Positions 7,883-14,768 are shown, counted from the first letter of the stretch. The stretch is 25,717 nt of DNA from Paraneptunicella sp964228975 (GCA_964228975.1 CAXRCC010000087.1:1-25717), one strand, 5' to 3'. Notes: generated by a model from the letters alone, not told the origin. Program-made: numbers and translations.

Positions 7883-7988
7883 GTGCAAAAGATGGGTGAA
7901 CATGTGTGGAGCAAATTATAAGAACCCACAGAAAATGAACAAGCTAAATTAAATTACTAACAATAAATCAGTTACTTAACTTTTTTGC

Positions 7989-8030
7989 GAGTGCTGGTTT
8001 ATAGAGTTGGCCTTTGCGGGCACTCCTTTT
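7989..8030 (+). promoter_or_regulatory. Stem-loop in the leader of the first TorF gene
   Basis: GAGTGC (7989-7994) pairs with GCACTC (8020-8025), followed by CTTTT. A further hairpin, ATACTT-CAAA-AAGTAT (8069-8084, extendable to 8067-8086 with a G-T pair), lies between it and the ribosome site. Together they suggest a structured 5' leader; no known riboswitch class was recognised. Confidence 0.3.
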
Positions 8031-8119
8031 GCTACTTGGTGTTACTACCAGAAGTTCCGAGTTTGCCTATACTTCAAAAAGTATGGCGGAGCAGACTCAA
8101 TACAATTAAGGGGAACCCC

Positions 8120-8755
8120 ATGAAATTTATGAAACACACAGCTATTGCATCAACACTTGTTGCTACCTTGATTCACTCGCAAATGGCATTTGCGGATGTT
8201 TCGGCGAATGTTGGGATGGTCTCGGAGTATCATTTCCGTGGTGTCGCACAAACCACTGACGCTTCAGCAAGCGCGGGTTTAGATTACGAAAGTAACGGGT
8301 TCTATCTTGGCACCTGGGTTGGTGACGTTAATGATGGACTAGAAATAGATTTCTACGGTGGTTATGGATTTGACCTCTCAGAAGAGTTAAGCGCAAGCGT
8401 AGGCTTTACGACTTACCAGTATACGGGGGATTTCGATTCTGAATACAACGAAGTCAACCTTGGATTGAGTTACGGCATACTGGCGGTTGATTATGCAATC
8501 GGTACAAGAGAAGACGATGCCGATTTGAATATTGAAGAATCGGATTACACGTTTTTATCGGTTTCACTAGAGTATGAAGGCTTTTACGGTACTTTTGGTA
8601 CATTTGGTGATGATGCAGACGGCGACTATTTTGAAGCCGGTTACGGTACAGAAATTGGTGGCTTCGACGTTGGTGTTTCCGTCGTGGTCAGTGGTAGCGA
8701 TTTGGATGATGATGAAACAATTCTCTTTAGCATCGGCAAAACGTTCGATCTTTAA
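8120..8755 (+). CDS. TorF-family putative porin, copy 1
   Basis: Predicted outer-membrane beta-barrel protein of the TorF / gcw_chp family (TIGR02001 type), 211 aa; transported solute unknown. The N-terminus is a Sec signal peptide, with cleavage probably after AFA (25/26). The mature protein opens with the family-typical ANVGMVSEYHFRGVAQT and then has alternating aromatic and glycine-rich strands (GFYLGTW, DFYGGYGF, GLSYGI, SDYTFLSVSLEY, GFDVGVSV), ending FSIGKTFDL. The start is ATG 8120: AAGGGGA lies 5 nt before it and the signal peptide begins there, although the frame stays open another 45 codons upstream. A second ATG three codons later is possible. A paralogue of equal length follows, about half identical by eye. 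Acidic repeats such as SGSDLDDDE near the C-terminus look like extracellular or calcium-friendly loops (inference). Confidence 0.88.
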   Translation: MKFMKHTAIASTLVATLIHSQMAFADVSANVGMVSEYHFRGVAQTTDASASAGLDYESNGFYLGTWVGDVNDGLEIDFYGGYGFDLSEELSASVGFTTYQYTGDFDSEYNEVNLGLSYGILAVDYAIGTREDDADLNIEESDYTFLSVSLEYEGFYGTFGTFGDDADGDYFEAGYGTEIGGFDVGVSVVVSGSDLDDDETILFSIGKTFDL

Positions 8756-8796
8756 ACATACGGAATCGGGTTAGAAACCTTAGCGTGAAAAGAGCA

Positions 8797-8833
8797 GGGC
8801 GACACCAAAAGCAATAACAAAGTTGCCCTTTTC
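8797..8833 (+). terminator. Probable terminator of TorF copy 1
   Basis: GGGCGAC (8797-8803) pairs with GTTGCCC (8822-8828), one G-U pair, followed by TTTTC. The stem is 41 nt past the stop codon. The same GGGCAAC/GTTGCCC stem core recurs after copy 2. Confidence 0.55.
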
Positions 8834-8871
8834 AATCCTCCATATTTCATAAAGTTCTATTCATAATCTCC

Positions 8872-8890
8872 TATATCAAGTTTTGATATA
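8872..8890. promoter_or_regulatory. Inverted repeat TATATCAA-GTT-TTGATATA
   Basis: A perfect inverted repeat with 8-bp arms and a 3-bp centre lies between the two TorF genes, about 200 bp upstream of copy 2. Form and place suit an operator for a dimeric regulator. No family can be named from the motif. Confidence 0.35.
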
Positions 8891-8950
8891 AGACAAAACC
8901 ATTCAGACACTCTTCTAATCATGGTCTTCCCACGACCTGTGGGCATATGT

Positions 8951-9010
8951 GCAAAAAATTTAAAACTTAGAAACAAAAATTTAACCTTTAAATTTTTAAC
9001 CATTTTTTGC
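8951..9010. repeat. Nested A+T-rich palindrome upstream of TorF copy 2
   Basis: The core is a perfect 10-bp inverted repeat (AAAAATTTAA - CCT - TTAAATTTTT, 8975-8997). An outer pair GCAAAAAA (8951-8958) / TTTTTTGC (9003-9010) encloses it. It sits 85-145 nt upstream of the copy 2 start. It could be an extended operator, an H-NS-type bent region or a temperature-sensitive RNA structure; which one cannot be told from sequence. The rest of the 339-nt gap holds the copy 1 terminator and no gene I can support. Confidence 0.45.
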
Positions 9011-9094
9011 ATTTCCCGTGAAAAATGATAACCTTCTTCGCCAGAAAAAATTATTACCAAAAAGTTCTCAACAAATAATATAAGGAAGACACAT

Positions 9095-9730
9095 ATGAAA
9101 TTGGCAAAAATCTGCGCTGTAGCAGCAGTTTCTGTTGCATCTTTAGCGTACTCTCACGTAGCGACTGCAGGTCTAACAGCGAATATTGGTGTTGCGACTG
9201 AGCACCATTTCCGTGGTGTAGACCAAACGGGTGATGCGGCGGCAAGTGTTGGCATCGACTGGGAAGAGAACGGTTTCTACGCAGGTGCTTTTGCGGTTGA
9301 CGTGAACCAAGGTTTTGAGGTTGATGGTTACTTTGGTTATAAGCACAAATTTGACAATGATGTTGGCGTTAAAATCGGTGCGACAACATATCAGTTCACT
9401 GGTGATCACTCTTCTACAGCTAACGAGATCAACCTAGGCCTTAGCTACGGTATCGCTACAATTGACTTCGCTGCTGGTCAAAAGAATGACGATTTTGATT
9501 TAGGCATTCCTGAGTCTGATTACACATTCGTTTCTTTAACACTTGCTCACAATGGTTTCTTCGGTCGTGTTGCGTCACTAGGTAATGATTTCGAAGGCGA
9601 ATACTTCGAAGGTGGCTACACAACTAACGTTGCTGGGTTCGATGTTGGCGTTACATTCGCTTGGAGTGGTAGCGACTTAGACGATGATGAGAGCATTTTA
9701 TTCAGCCTACGTAAGACGTTCGAACTTTAA
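9095..9730 (+). CDS. TorF-family putative porin, copy 2
   Basis: Second outer-membrane protein of the TorF / gcw_chp family, again 211 aa, aligning without gaps to copy 1 from ANIG onward; about half the residues are identical by eye. Signal peptide with cleavage likely after ATA (25/26), then ANIGVATEHHFRGVDQT. Shared blocks include NLGLSYGI, ESDYTF, GFDVGV and SGSDLDDDE, ending FSLRKTFEL. Start ATG 9095 has AAGGA from 9082, with spacing near 8 nt. The gene has its own upstream region with large palindromes and its own downstream hairpins, so it is probably transcribed separately from copy 1 and may be expressed under different conditions. Both copies end in leucine, with the phenylalanine at the third-last position, rather than in the terminal phenylalanine usual in outer-membrane barrels. 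Substrate unknown. Confidence 0.88.
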   Translation: MKLAKICAVAAVSVASLAYSHVATAGLTANIGVATEHHFRGVDQTGDAAASVGIDWEENGFYAGAFAVDVNQGFEVDGYFGYKHKFDNDVGVKIGATTYQFTGDHSSTANEINLGLSYGIATIDFAAGQKNDDFDLGIPESDYTFVSLTLAHNGFFGRVASLGNDFEGEYFEGGYTTNVAGFDVGVTFAWSGSDLDDDESILFSLRKTFEL

Positions 9731-9740
9731 TAGGCTAATG

Positions 9741-9759
9741 CAATTTTGAGGCAAAATTG
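9741..9759 (+). repeat. Hairpin just after TorF copy 2
   Basis: Perfect 8-bp inverted repeat CAATTTTG - AGG - CAAAATTG, 10 nt past the stop codon and followed by GTTTC. It is probably part of the 3' end structure, together with the larger hairpin 14 nt downstream. Confidence 0.4.
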
Positions 9760-9773
9760 TTTCAAAATACATA

Positions 9774-9813
9774 TTAGGGCAACACTATTTCTAATTGAAA
9801 TTAGTTGCCCTAA
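9774..9813 (+). terminator. Probable terminator hairpin of TorF copy 2
   Basis: Perfect 10-bp stem TTAGGGCAAC (9774-9783) / GTTGCCCTAA (9804-9813). The loop contains CTAAT-TGAA-ATTAG, which can form an alternative inner stem. There is no classic T-run after it, so termination efficiency is uncertain; it may mainly protect the 3' end. Confidence 0.5.
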
Positions 9814-10114
9814 GCACTTCAATTTGACTGTCAAATAACATAGCTTTTATCGGGTAAATAGTAGGGCTTTGGTACGAAAATCCTTATGTTCAGTGTTATT
9901 TCTTCTTTTATTAATCCTTTGATTTTTCACACTTCTCGTTAAGTTCAGTTAATATTCAGTAGACTTAGCGCAGACTCAAGACTCAGATCAAAGTAGTATC
10001 TAAATGTTACAGGGAAAGTGGACGGTGAATGGTTTCAATTTTGCGATAAACGTCCATTGCTTAAACTTTGTTCAGCGCTATAATGTAACTATATCTTACG
10101 GAGTGAGCTAAACT
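9814..10114. other. Gap upstream of the small exported protein
   Basis: This 301-nt stretch has no supportable ORF. It holds three copies of TTCAGT on the plus strand at 9889, 9944 and 9955; the last two are 11 bp apart, as in direct-repeat sites of OmpR-type regulators, and the first is 55 bp (5 x 11) further upstream. TGGACG/CGTCCA arms (10019-10024, 10051-10056) lie just before a promoter listed separately. Confidence 0.35.
10057..10084 (+). promoter_or_regulatory. Sigma-70-like promoter
   Basis: TTGCTT (10057-10062) and a consensus TATAAT (10079-10084) are separated by 16 bp. Transcription would start near 10091, giving a leader of about 25 nt before the ATG at 10115. This is the clearest promoter of the plus-strand island. 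Confidence 0.6.
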
Positions 10115-10441
10115 ATGCTGAGTATTAGAAAAAACGCTATTTTTCTTGTTTATACCGCTGCATTACTTTCAACGTCTTCACTTGCAATTGCGGGGTCAAC
10201 GGAACATCGCCGTGCAGCAAGCTGTTGTGATAAATCGTTGAGCTTGAGCGATCGTCAAGTTGCGCTCAAAGATGAGCATGAAAGTGCAGTATGTAGTGAT
10301 GAAGCCTCAAAAGATGTGAGCTGGGCAGCATGGTTAGCTGGAGATAGTCGTTCAACGCAGTTCCATTATTTGGATTTGTTAGAATTGCTGTTCAGAAATG
10401 ATGAGCCGGCTGTTGCAGGAGAGCCTTCATCCTACGAGTAG
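10115..10441 (+). CDS. Small exported protein of unknown function
   Basis: A 108-aa protein I do not recognise. It begins with a good Sec signal peptide: positive start (MLSIRKN), hydrophobic core, and a likely cleavage after AIA (26/27). The mature part is about 82 residues, polar and acidic, with a CC pair (C37, C38) and one further cysteine (C60), so a disulfide or metal site in the periplasm is possible. A hydrophobic-aromatic stretch FHYLDLLELLF (83-93) could be an amphipathic helix. It has a clear promoter, and GGAG lies 11 nt before the ATG. A DUF2970 gene follows 33 nt later on the same strand, probably on the same transcript. Nothing in the sequence reveals a function. Confidence 0.65.
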   Translation: MLSIRKNAIFLVYTAALLSTSSLAIAGSTEHRRAASCCDKSLSLSDRQVALKDEHESAVCSDEASKDVSWAAWLAGDSRSTQFHYLDLLELLFRNDEPAVAGEPSSYE

Positions 10442-10474
10442 TATCAGAACAGCCTTAGCTTTAAGGAATGTATC

Positions 10475-10684
10475 TTGAAATTACTACCCTCCCTTTCTTC
10501 TACGGGCGAGTTTTGGTCAGTGTTTAAAAGTGTGGCAGCGAGCATGTTCGGTGTCCAGTCTGAGCAAAACCGTCAAGTCGACTTCCAAAAAAAATCTATT
10601 CTTCCCTTTATCCTCATTGGTGTGCTTTTTGTAGCGGGCTTCGTGGGGTCGATAATGTTGGTGGTGACTTTAGCAATCGGCTAA
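10475..10684 (+). CDS. DUF2970 family membrane protein
   Basis: 69-aa protein with the conserved DUF2970 core: FKSVAASMFGVQSEQNRQVDF around residues 17-37, in which FGVQS..NR..DF is the hallmark. A single transmembrane helix follows (about 43-66). The family is widespread in proteobacteria with no established function; it is probably an inner-membrane protein with the conserved segment cytosolic (inference). The start is TTG at 10475: AAGGA ends 7 nt before it, while the nearby ATG at 10468 is in another frame that soon stops. It likely shares a transcript with the small exported protein upstream. It ends 21 nt before the stop of dam, which runs the opposite way, so the two transcripts converge with almost no room for terminators. 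Confidence 0.82.
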   Translation: MKLLPSLSSTGEFWSVFKSVAASMFGVQSEQNRQVDFQKKSILPFILIGVLFVAGFVGSIMLVVTLAIG

Positions 10685-10705
10685 GGGGAGATCTGTGAAG
10701 AAATA

Positions 10706-11614
10706 CTATTTTTTAGCTGTTTGCTTATTGATTCCATCAGGGTAATAGATGGCCAATAACTCTTTGGTTTTCTTACGTTTATCTTTCTTTTGACTAATGT
10801 TTCTCGCCGCTTTCAAAAACACTAATCGAGCGTCTTGGTAAATATCTCTTGTGAAAGGTGTATCGTGATTGCTAATCATCACGGGAATTCGCCTTTTCAG
10901 TGCAGCCATGGCACTAACATGGGCCAACTTTTCTTGTTGTTCAAAAGAAAACCCATCTTTTGCATAAGATGTAAATGACGCTGTCGGGCTAATTGGTGCG
11001 TAGGGAGGATCACAATATACGATCGCATCGTCAGGTAAATTCTGGAATACTTCTTCAAAATCAACGCAGGTGAACGTGGCTTTTTGTGCTTTTTTAGCGA
11101 AATAACGTAGCTCAGCTTCAGGAAAATAAGGCCTTTTATATCTCCCAAATGGTACATTAAATATCCCTTTGGAATTGTATCGACAGAGTCCGTTATAGCA
11201 GAAACGATTTAAGTATAAAAACAGTACAGAGCGCTCATATGGATCTTTTGATTGATTGAACTGCTCTCTAATTTTGTAATAGGTTTCTTTATTGTTGTGT
11301 TCGCCATCAAAATACTTGCTCGTATCTTCTATATACCGGTCAACATCGTTTGCAACAGATTGGAATAAGTTGATCAGATCCGGGTTAATGTCATTCAGAA
11401 TGTATTGATCATAGTTGCTACGCAGAAAAATAGAGCCCGCACCTACGAACGGCTCAACGAGAAGCTTTCCTTTGGGAAGTCTTCTGCAAATCTTTTCTGC
11501 TATGGATGCTTTACCGCCAGCCCATTTTAGAAATGCACGGGGCTTTCGAGAAGGTTTCAAAAAGCTTTTATCTTGATGGTTAAGTTGAAAGTGGCGCCAT
11601 TGTACCCTAGACAC
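10706..11614 (-). CDS. dam: DNA adenine methyltransferase Dam
   Basis: N6-adenine methyltransferase acting on GATC, used in mismatch-repair strand choice, replication timing and gene control; cytosolic. The alpha-group motif order is visible: AFLKWAGGK (27-35) and VEPFVGAGS (53-61) bind SAM, ILNDINPDL follows, and the catalytic DPPY is at 202-205. The protein is 302 aa as given, with about 20 extra residues before the family-typical AFLKWAGGK start. The frame opens at GTG 11614 with no convincing ribosome site; TTG at 11560 is an alternative, so the N-terminus is uncertain. It lies 81 nt after damX, at the end of aroK-aroB-damX-dam as in E. coli. GATC specificity is inferred from family and context. 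Confidence 0.95.
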   Translation of the reverse strand: MSRVQWRHFQLNHQDKSFLKPSRKPRAFLKWAGGKASIAEKICRRLPKGKLLVEPFVGAGSIFLRSNYDQYILNDINPDLINLFQSVANDVDRYIEDTSKYFDGEHNNKETYYKIREQFNQSKDPYERSVLFLYLNRFCYNGLCRYNSKGIFNVPFGRYKRPYFPEAELRYFAKKAQKATFTCVDFEEVFQNLPDDAIVYCDPPYAPISPTASFTSYAKDGFSFEQQEKLAHVSAMAALKRRIPVMISNHDTPFTRDIYQDARLVFLKAARNISQKKDKRKKTKELLAIYYPDGINKQTAKK

Positions 11615-11695
11615 AATAATAGTTAATAAAAATTGTCACTATCCTGATCATCCGCTAAAAGATTCGCCTATCCAGGCAAAGGTTTCACCCCAAAC

Positions 11696-13651
11696 TTAGT
11701 TTGTAGGGTAGCCTTGCTCGATTTCCTGTTGAATAGTGGCTGCCGATTTAGCAAATGGCGCACTTTGTCTCGTTGTTTGTGGTAGTTCACCTACTGAAGC
11801 GCGAGCAGAGTTTAAATTATCAAACGCTTTATTGAAGAGCACGACAAACCAATCTCCACCGTAACGACGGGTTTTGTAAATCCACACTTTATCAGTTAAG
11901 CGGTTGTCTTGGAGATACTGGTTAAGCACATCACGGCTACTCATCCCGGATACTTGTAACAAATGCGATGTATCGCTGAGTGTCAATAATGACGCCTCAT
12001 TGAACTCATAAGTTGGGATGGGCGCTGGCTCAGTTGCTTGGGACGCTGTATTGGCGGCGACTAAATCATCTACCGATACAATATCGTCAACCGGGTAGTC
12101 TGCGACAATACCTTCATTAACTTCATTTGTGGCGATTGCTGTAGGTTGCTCATTGTCTACTGAGAGGATTTGTGGCGCAGAGTTTGCGATTTCAGCAGAG
12201 TCGTCCAGCTGGGATGGTACTGATGTATCTTGTTCGGCTACGGTATTTTGTACCAGTGCAGTGTCGCTGGGTTTTGTATTTCGAGATAAGTGCGCTGGAA
12301 TCGGTGGGCCAACAAATTCTTCGCCAGTTACTCCGCGTTTATTCATTTGGCTCGCTAATTCATTAGGAATAAGTGGCTCAGTAATAACTGTAGGCTCTGC
12401 AATTGAGTTTGTTTCAGGCTGGTTTTGCGCAAGCTGTTGTTGAGCCGTGCTTTCTTGTGGCGCTGTGGGTCGAGTATTTGTCGTGTTTTCATTGGTTTGA
12501 GCGATGACTTCAGCGTGTTTGGGTTGTAACTTTTTGAGCTGCTCGGGAGAAATATCAACGATAGATTCTGACTCAGAAAGTTCAATTCCACCCGATTGAG
12601 TATTGAAACGTTCTGGCTGTGATGAGTTTGAAACTCGTTTCTCGACCTGAGCTGGCTGAGGTGCTTCTTGTAAATCGAGAGGGATTGAACGTCGCTCAAG
12701 TTTAGCGCTCTCCGCTTTCCATGAGGTTACAAAACGGGAACCCGTTTCAGCGGGTGCTGCTTCAGCTTGTGTTTCTTGGCTAACCGGACTTTGTGTGCCA
12801 TCTACTGTCGCATCTTCTGCAACGAGTGTTTCGGTTTCCGCTAACAGCGCTTTAGCTTCTTCCCATTCTTGAGAAGGGGAGGCACTCTCTGACTGAAATA
12901 GAAATTGTGTGAAATCTTTGACAGCAGACTGGGTTAAATCGAAGTACTGCCAAATCAATATGCCGCTAAAGCAGATAATAAAAGCGCATGCGGCGACTAA
13001 TCTGACCCACCAATTACCAAGTACTGAACTTGGCGGCTCGTATTCTTGAGAGCGAGCTTTGAGTCTTTCGTTAAACTCTTTTCTTTTGGCATTGATAAAT
13101 GCGTCTAGGTCGCCTTCAACTTCTTGCTCGCTTTGCATTTCAACAGTTTCGCTGGTCAGTAATACGGGTTTGTCATTGTTGTTGGTTGGTAGCCAAGCCT
13201 TTGTGCGCTCGGCCCATTCATGTTCACCAAACAGTAAAATATTGATTTGTTGCTGGTTTCTTGCAAAGCGGGTTTGAAGGACTAAGTCCCAAAGCTCTTG
13301 TAATATTTGATCAGGAATGCGCTCTGCACGAGTAATGGCAATAAGAAGTGGTTTATCTCTGTTTTCGCGCGTTGCAACCAGTTGCAACAAGGGTAAATCG
13401 AGGCTTGGCGTATTACCGATAACTTGTCTTGCGAACTCTTGTCGTACGTCGTCAACGTTATGAAAACTGTTGCCAGTGAGGTAGATAACATCAAGACTAT
13501 CTTGGCGAGCACCTAAGAAAGCTTCAACGAACTTTTTTTGATCTCCCATTTGTTCACCACTGATGAAGACCATCTGTGATGAGTAAGAAACTAAGTGCTC
13601 CAAGCGCTGAGAAAGATCAGCAAATTCATTCAACAAATTATGTTTATGCAA
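11696..13651 (-). CDS. damX: DamX-like SPOR-domain protein
   Basis: Inner-membrane protein (651 aa) that binds septal, denuded peptidoglycan through a C-terminal SPOR domain. Layout: cytoplasmic N-terminal region (1-200) resembling a degenerate AAA-type ATPase, with the segment DKPLLIAITRAERIPDQ near 100-116; one transmembrane helix (about 213-237, VRLVAACAFIICFSGILIW); a long, low-complexity periplasmic linker rich in Gln, Glu, Ser, Thr and Pro (about 245-550); and the SPOR domain (about 560-635) containing QVSGMSS and GDWFVVLFN. The linker is unusually long; E. coli DamX is about 430 aa. Start TTG 13651 is chosen because AGGAGG lies 9 nt upstream; an earlier TTG at 13669 overlaps that ribosome site. 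Between aroB (34 nt) and dam (81 nt). Confidence 0.92.
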   Translation of the reverse strand: MHKHNLLNEFADLSQRLEHLVSYSSQMVFISGEQMGDQKKFVEAFLGARQDSLDVIYLTGNSFHNVDDVRQEFARQVIGNTPSLDLPLLQLVATRENRDKPLLIAITRAERIPDQILQELWDLVLQTRFARNQQQINILLFGEHEWAERTKAWLPTNNNDKPVLLTSETVEMQSEQEVEGDLDAFINAKRKEFNERLKARSQEYEPPSSVLGNWWVRLVAACAFIICFSGILIWQYFDLTQSAVKDFTQFLFQSESASPSQEWEEAKALLAETETLVAEDATVDGTQSPVSQETQAEAAPAETGSRFVTSWKAESAKLERRSIPLDLQEAPQPAQVEKRVSNSSQPERFNTQSGGIELSESESIVDISPEQLKKLQPKHAEVIAQTNENTTNTRPTAPQESTAQQQLAQNQPETNSIAEPTVITEPLIPNELASQMNKRGVTGEEFVGPPIPAHLSRNTKPSDTALVQNTVAEQDTSVPSQLDDSAEIANSAPQILSVDNEQPTAIATNEVNEGIVADYPVDDIVSVDDLVAANTASQATEPAPIPTYEFNEASLLTLSDTSHLLQVSGMSSRDVLNQYLQDNRLTDKVWIYKTRRYGGDWFVVLFNKAFDNLNSARASVGELPQTTRQSAPFAKSAATIQQEIEQGYPTN

Positions 13652-13685
13652 AACGACTGTCCTCCTCAAAGCGTGAATAAATGAG

Positions 13686-14768
13686 TTAAAGAATATGCTT
13701 TAACGTTTCTTCGGAAACCTCTTTTGTTACCACTGCAGAGCCAATACCTTGTGGGATAATAAACCGTATATTGCCGGCCAAGACTTTTTTATCCCTGCGC
13801 ATGTGTTTCATAAAATCTTCGAAGCTCATGCTATCCGGTTTTGATAGTGGTAACTCGAAAGCCGCGAGTAATTGCTCAATGCGTCGAAAATCTGACTGAG
13901 ACAACCATTCCTTTTCGACTGCAACTTTCGAAGCAAGAACGATGCCAGTAGCCACGGCTTCTCCGTGAAGCCATTTCCCATACCCTTGCTCGGCCTCTAT
14001 AGCGTGTCCGAAGGTATGCCCGAGGTTAAGTAATGCTCGAATGCCCGACTCCTTTTCATCCTGAGCAACAATCTCGGCTTTAATCTGACAGCAGCGGCCA
14101 ATGGCATAAGCTAACGCTTCAGCGTCGAGTGCTTTTAGAGGTTCAATATTACTTTCTATCCAATCAAAAAACTCAGCATCATAGATAATGCCGTATTTAA
14201 TGACTTCAGCCATGCCAGCTGCAAATTCGCGCGCAGGAAGCGTACTTAGCGTATCCGTATCGATAAAGACAGCTTGCGGTTGATAAAATGCACCGACCAT
14301 GTTCTTTCCAAGTGGATGATTTATCGCTGTTTTGCCGCCAACTGACGAGTCAACCTGAGATAACAGTGTTGTCGGTACTTGGATAAAAGGGATGCCGCGT
14401 TGGTAGGTTGCTGCAACAAAGCCCGTTAGGTCGCCAATGACGCCTCCACCCAAAGCCAATATGGTGGTATCTCGTGAGGCGTTGATTTCGAGGAGTTTTG
14501 TGAGCACTTGCTCAAAGGTTTCGAAGCTTTTAAATTGTTCGCCATCTGGTACTTCAACAACATGTACTTTGATGTTCGATGAAATACGTTTTTTCAGTTT
14601 GTCGAGATACAGTGCAGAGACAGTCGGGTTAGTGACAATAACAGCGGTAGTAGAATGAATATATTGCGAGATTTGAGAGCAATCAGGGGAGGCAGTTAGC
14701 GTCCCTGATTGGACTTCGATGGGATAGCTGCGCTCTCCCAATGCTACGTGAATGGTTGACAAGCGCAT
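13686..14768 (-). CDS. aroB: 3-dehydroquinate synthase
   Basis: Second step of the shikimate pathway: DAHP to 3-dehydroquinate, NAD- and metal-dependent, cytosolic, 360 aa. Family blocks: EVPDGEQFKSFETFEQVL, the glycine-rich NAD-binding ALGGGVIGDLTGFVAATYQRG, PTTLLSQVDSSVGGKTAINH, and the metal-ligand region LNLGHTFGHAIEAEQGYG with HGEAVATG. It follows aroK by 31 nt. The ATG at 14768 is only 2 nt from GGAG; an in-frame TTG two codons later (14762) is 8 nt from it and gives the usual STIHVALGERSYPI beginning, so the true start may be TTG. Confidence 0.97.
   Translation of the reverse strand: MRLSTIHVALGERSYPIEVQSGTLTASPDCSQISQYIHSTTAVIVTNPTVSALYLDKLKKRISSNIKVHVVEVPDGEQFKSFETFEQVLTKLLEINASRDTTILALGGGVIGDLTGFVAATYQRGIPFIQVPTTLLSQVDSSVGGKTAINHPLGKNMVGAFYQPQAVFIDTDTLSTLPAREFAAGMAEVIKYGIIYDAEFFDWIESNIEPLKALDAEALAYAIGRCCQIKAEIVAQDEKESGIRALLNLGHTFGHAIEAEQGYGKWLHGEAVATGIVLASKVAVEKEWLSQSDFRRIEQLLAAFELPLSKPDSMSFEDFMKHMRRDKKVLAGNIRFIIPQGIGSAVVTKEVSEETLKHIL

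Larger units (their letters stand above)
7794..8119. other. Divergent gap between rpe and the first TorF gene
   Basis: This 326-nt gap must hold the rpe promoter (minus) and the promoter of the first TorF gene (plus). It contains a perfect 14-bp palindrome, a terminator-like hairpin and at least two further stem-loops, listed separately. No strong -35/-10 pair stands out; TATAAG at 7917-7922 and TATACT at 8068-8073 are possible plus-strand -10 elements lacking a good -35. Confidence 0.5.

Noticed and set aside
7985..8119. 45-codon in-frame upstream extension of the first TorF protein
   Set aside because: The signal peptide and a strong AAGGGGA ribosome site place the start at 8120, and the paralogue has exactly the same length from its own ATG.
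7861..8119. Known riboswitch (cyclic-di-GMP or glycine type) before the first TorF gene
   Set aside because: The stem-loops do not contain the conserved core sequences of those classes as far as I can see.
8857..9060. 67-codon minus-strand ORF between the TorF genes
   Set aside because: It overlaps the A+T palindromes, has no recognisable domain and no good ribosome site; the stretch is better explained as control region.
12355..12699. 114-codon alternate-frame ORF in damX
   Set aside because: It falls in the repetitive Gln/Ser-rich linker, where low complexity opens other frames; no ribosome site or domain.
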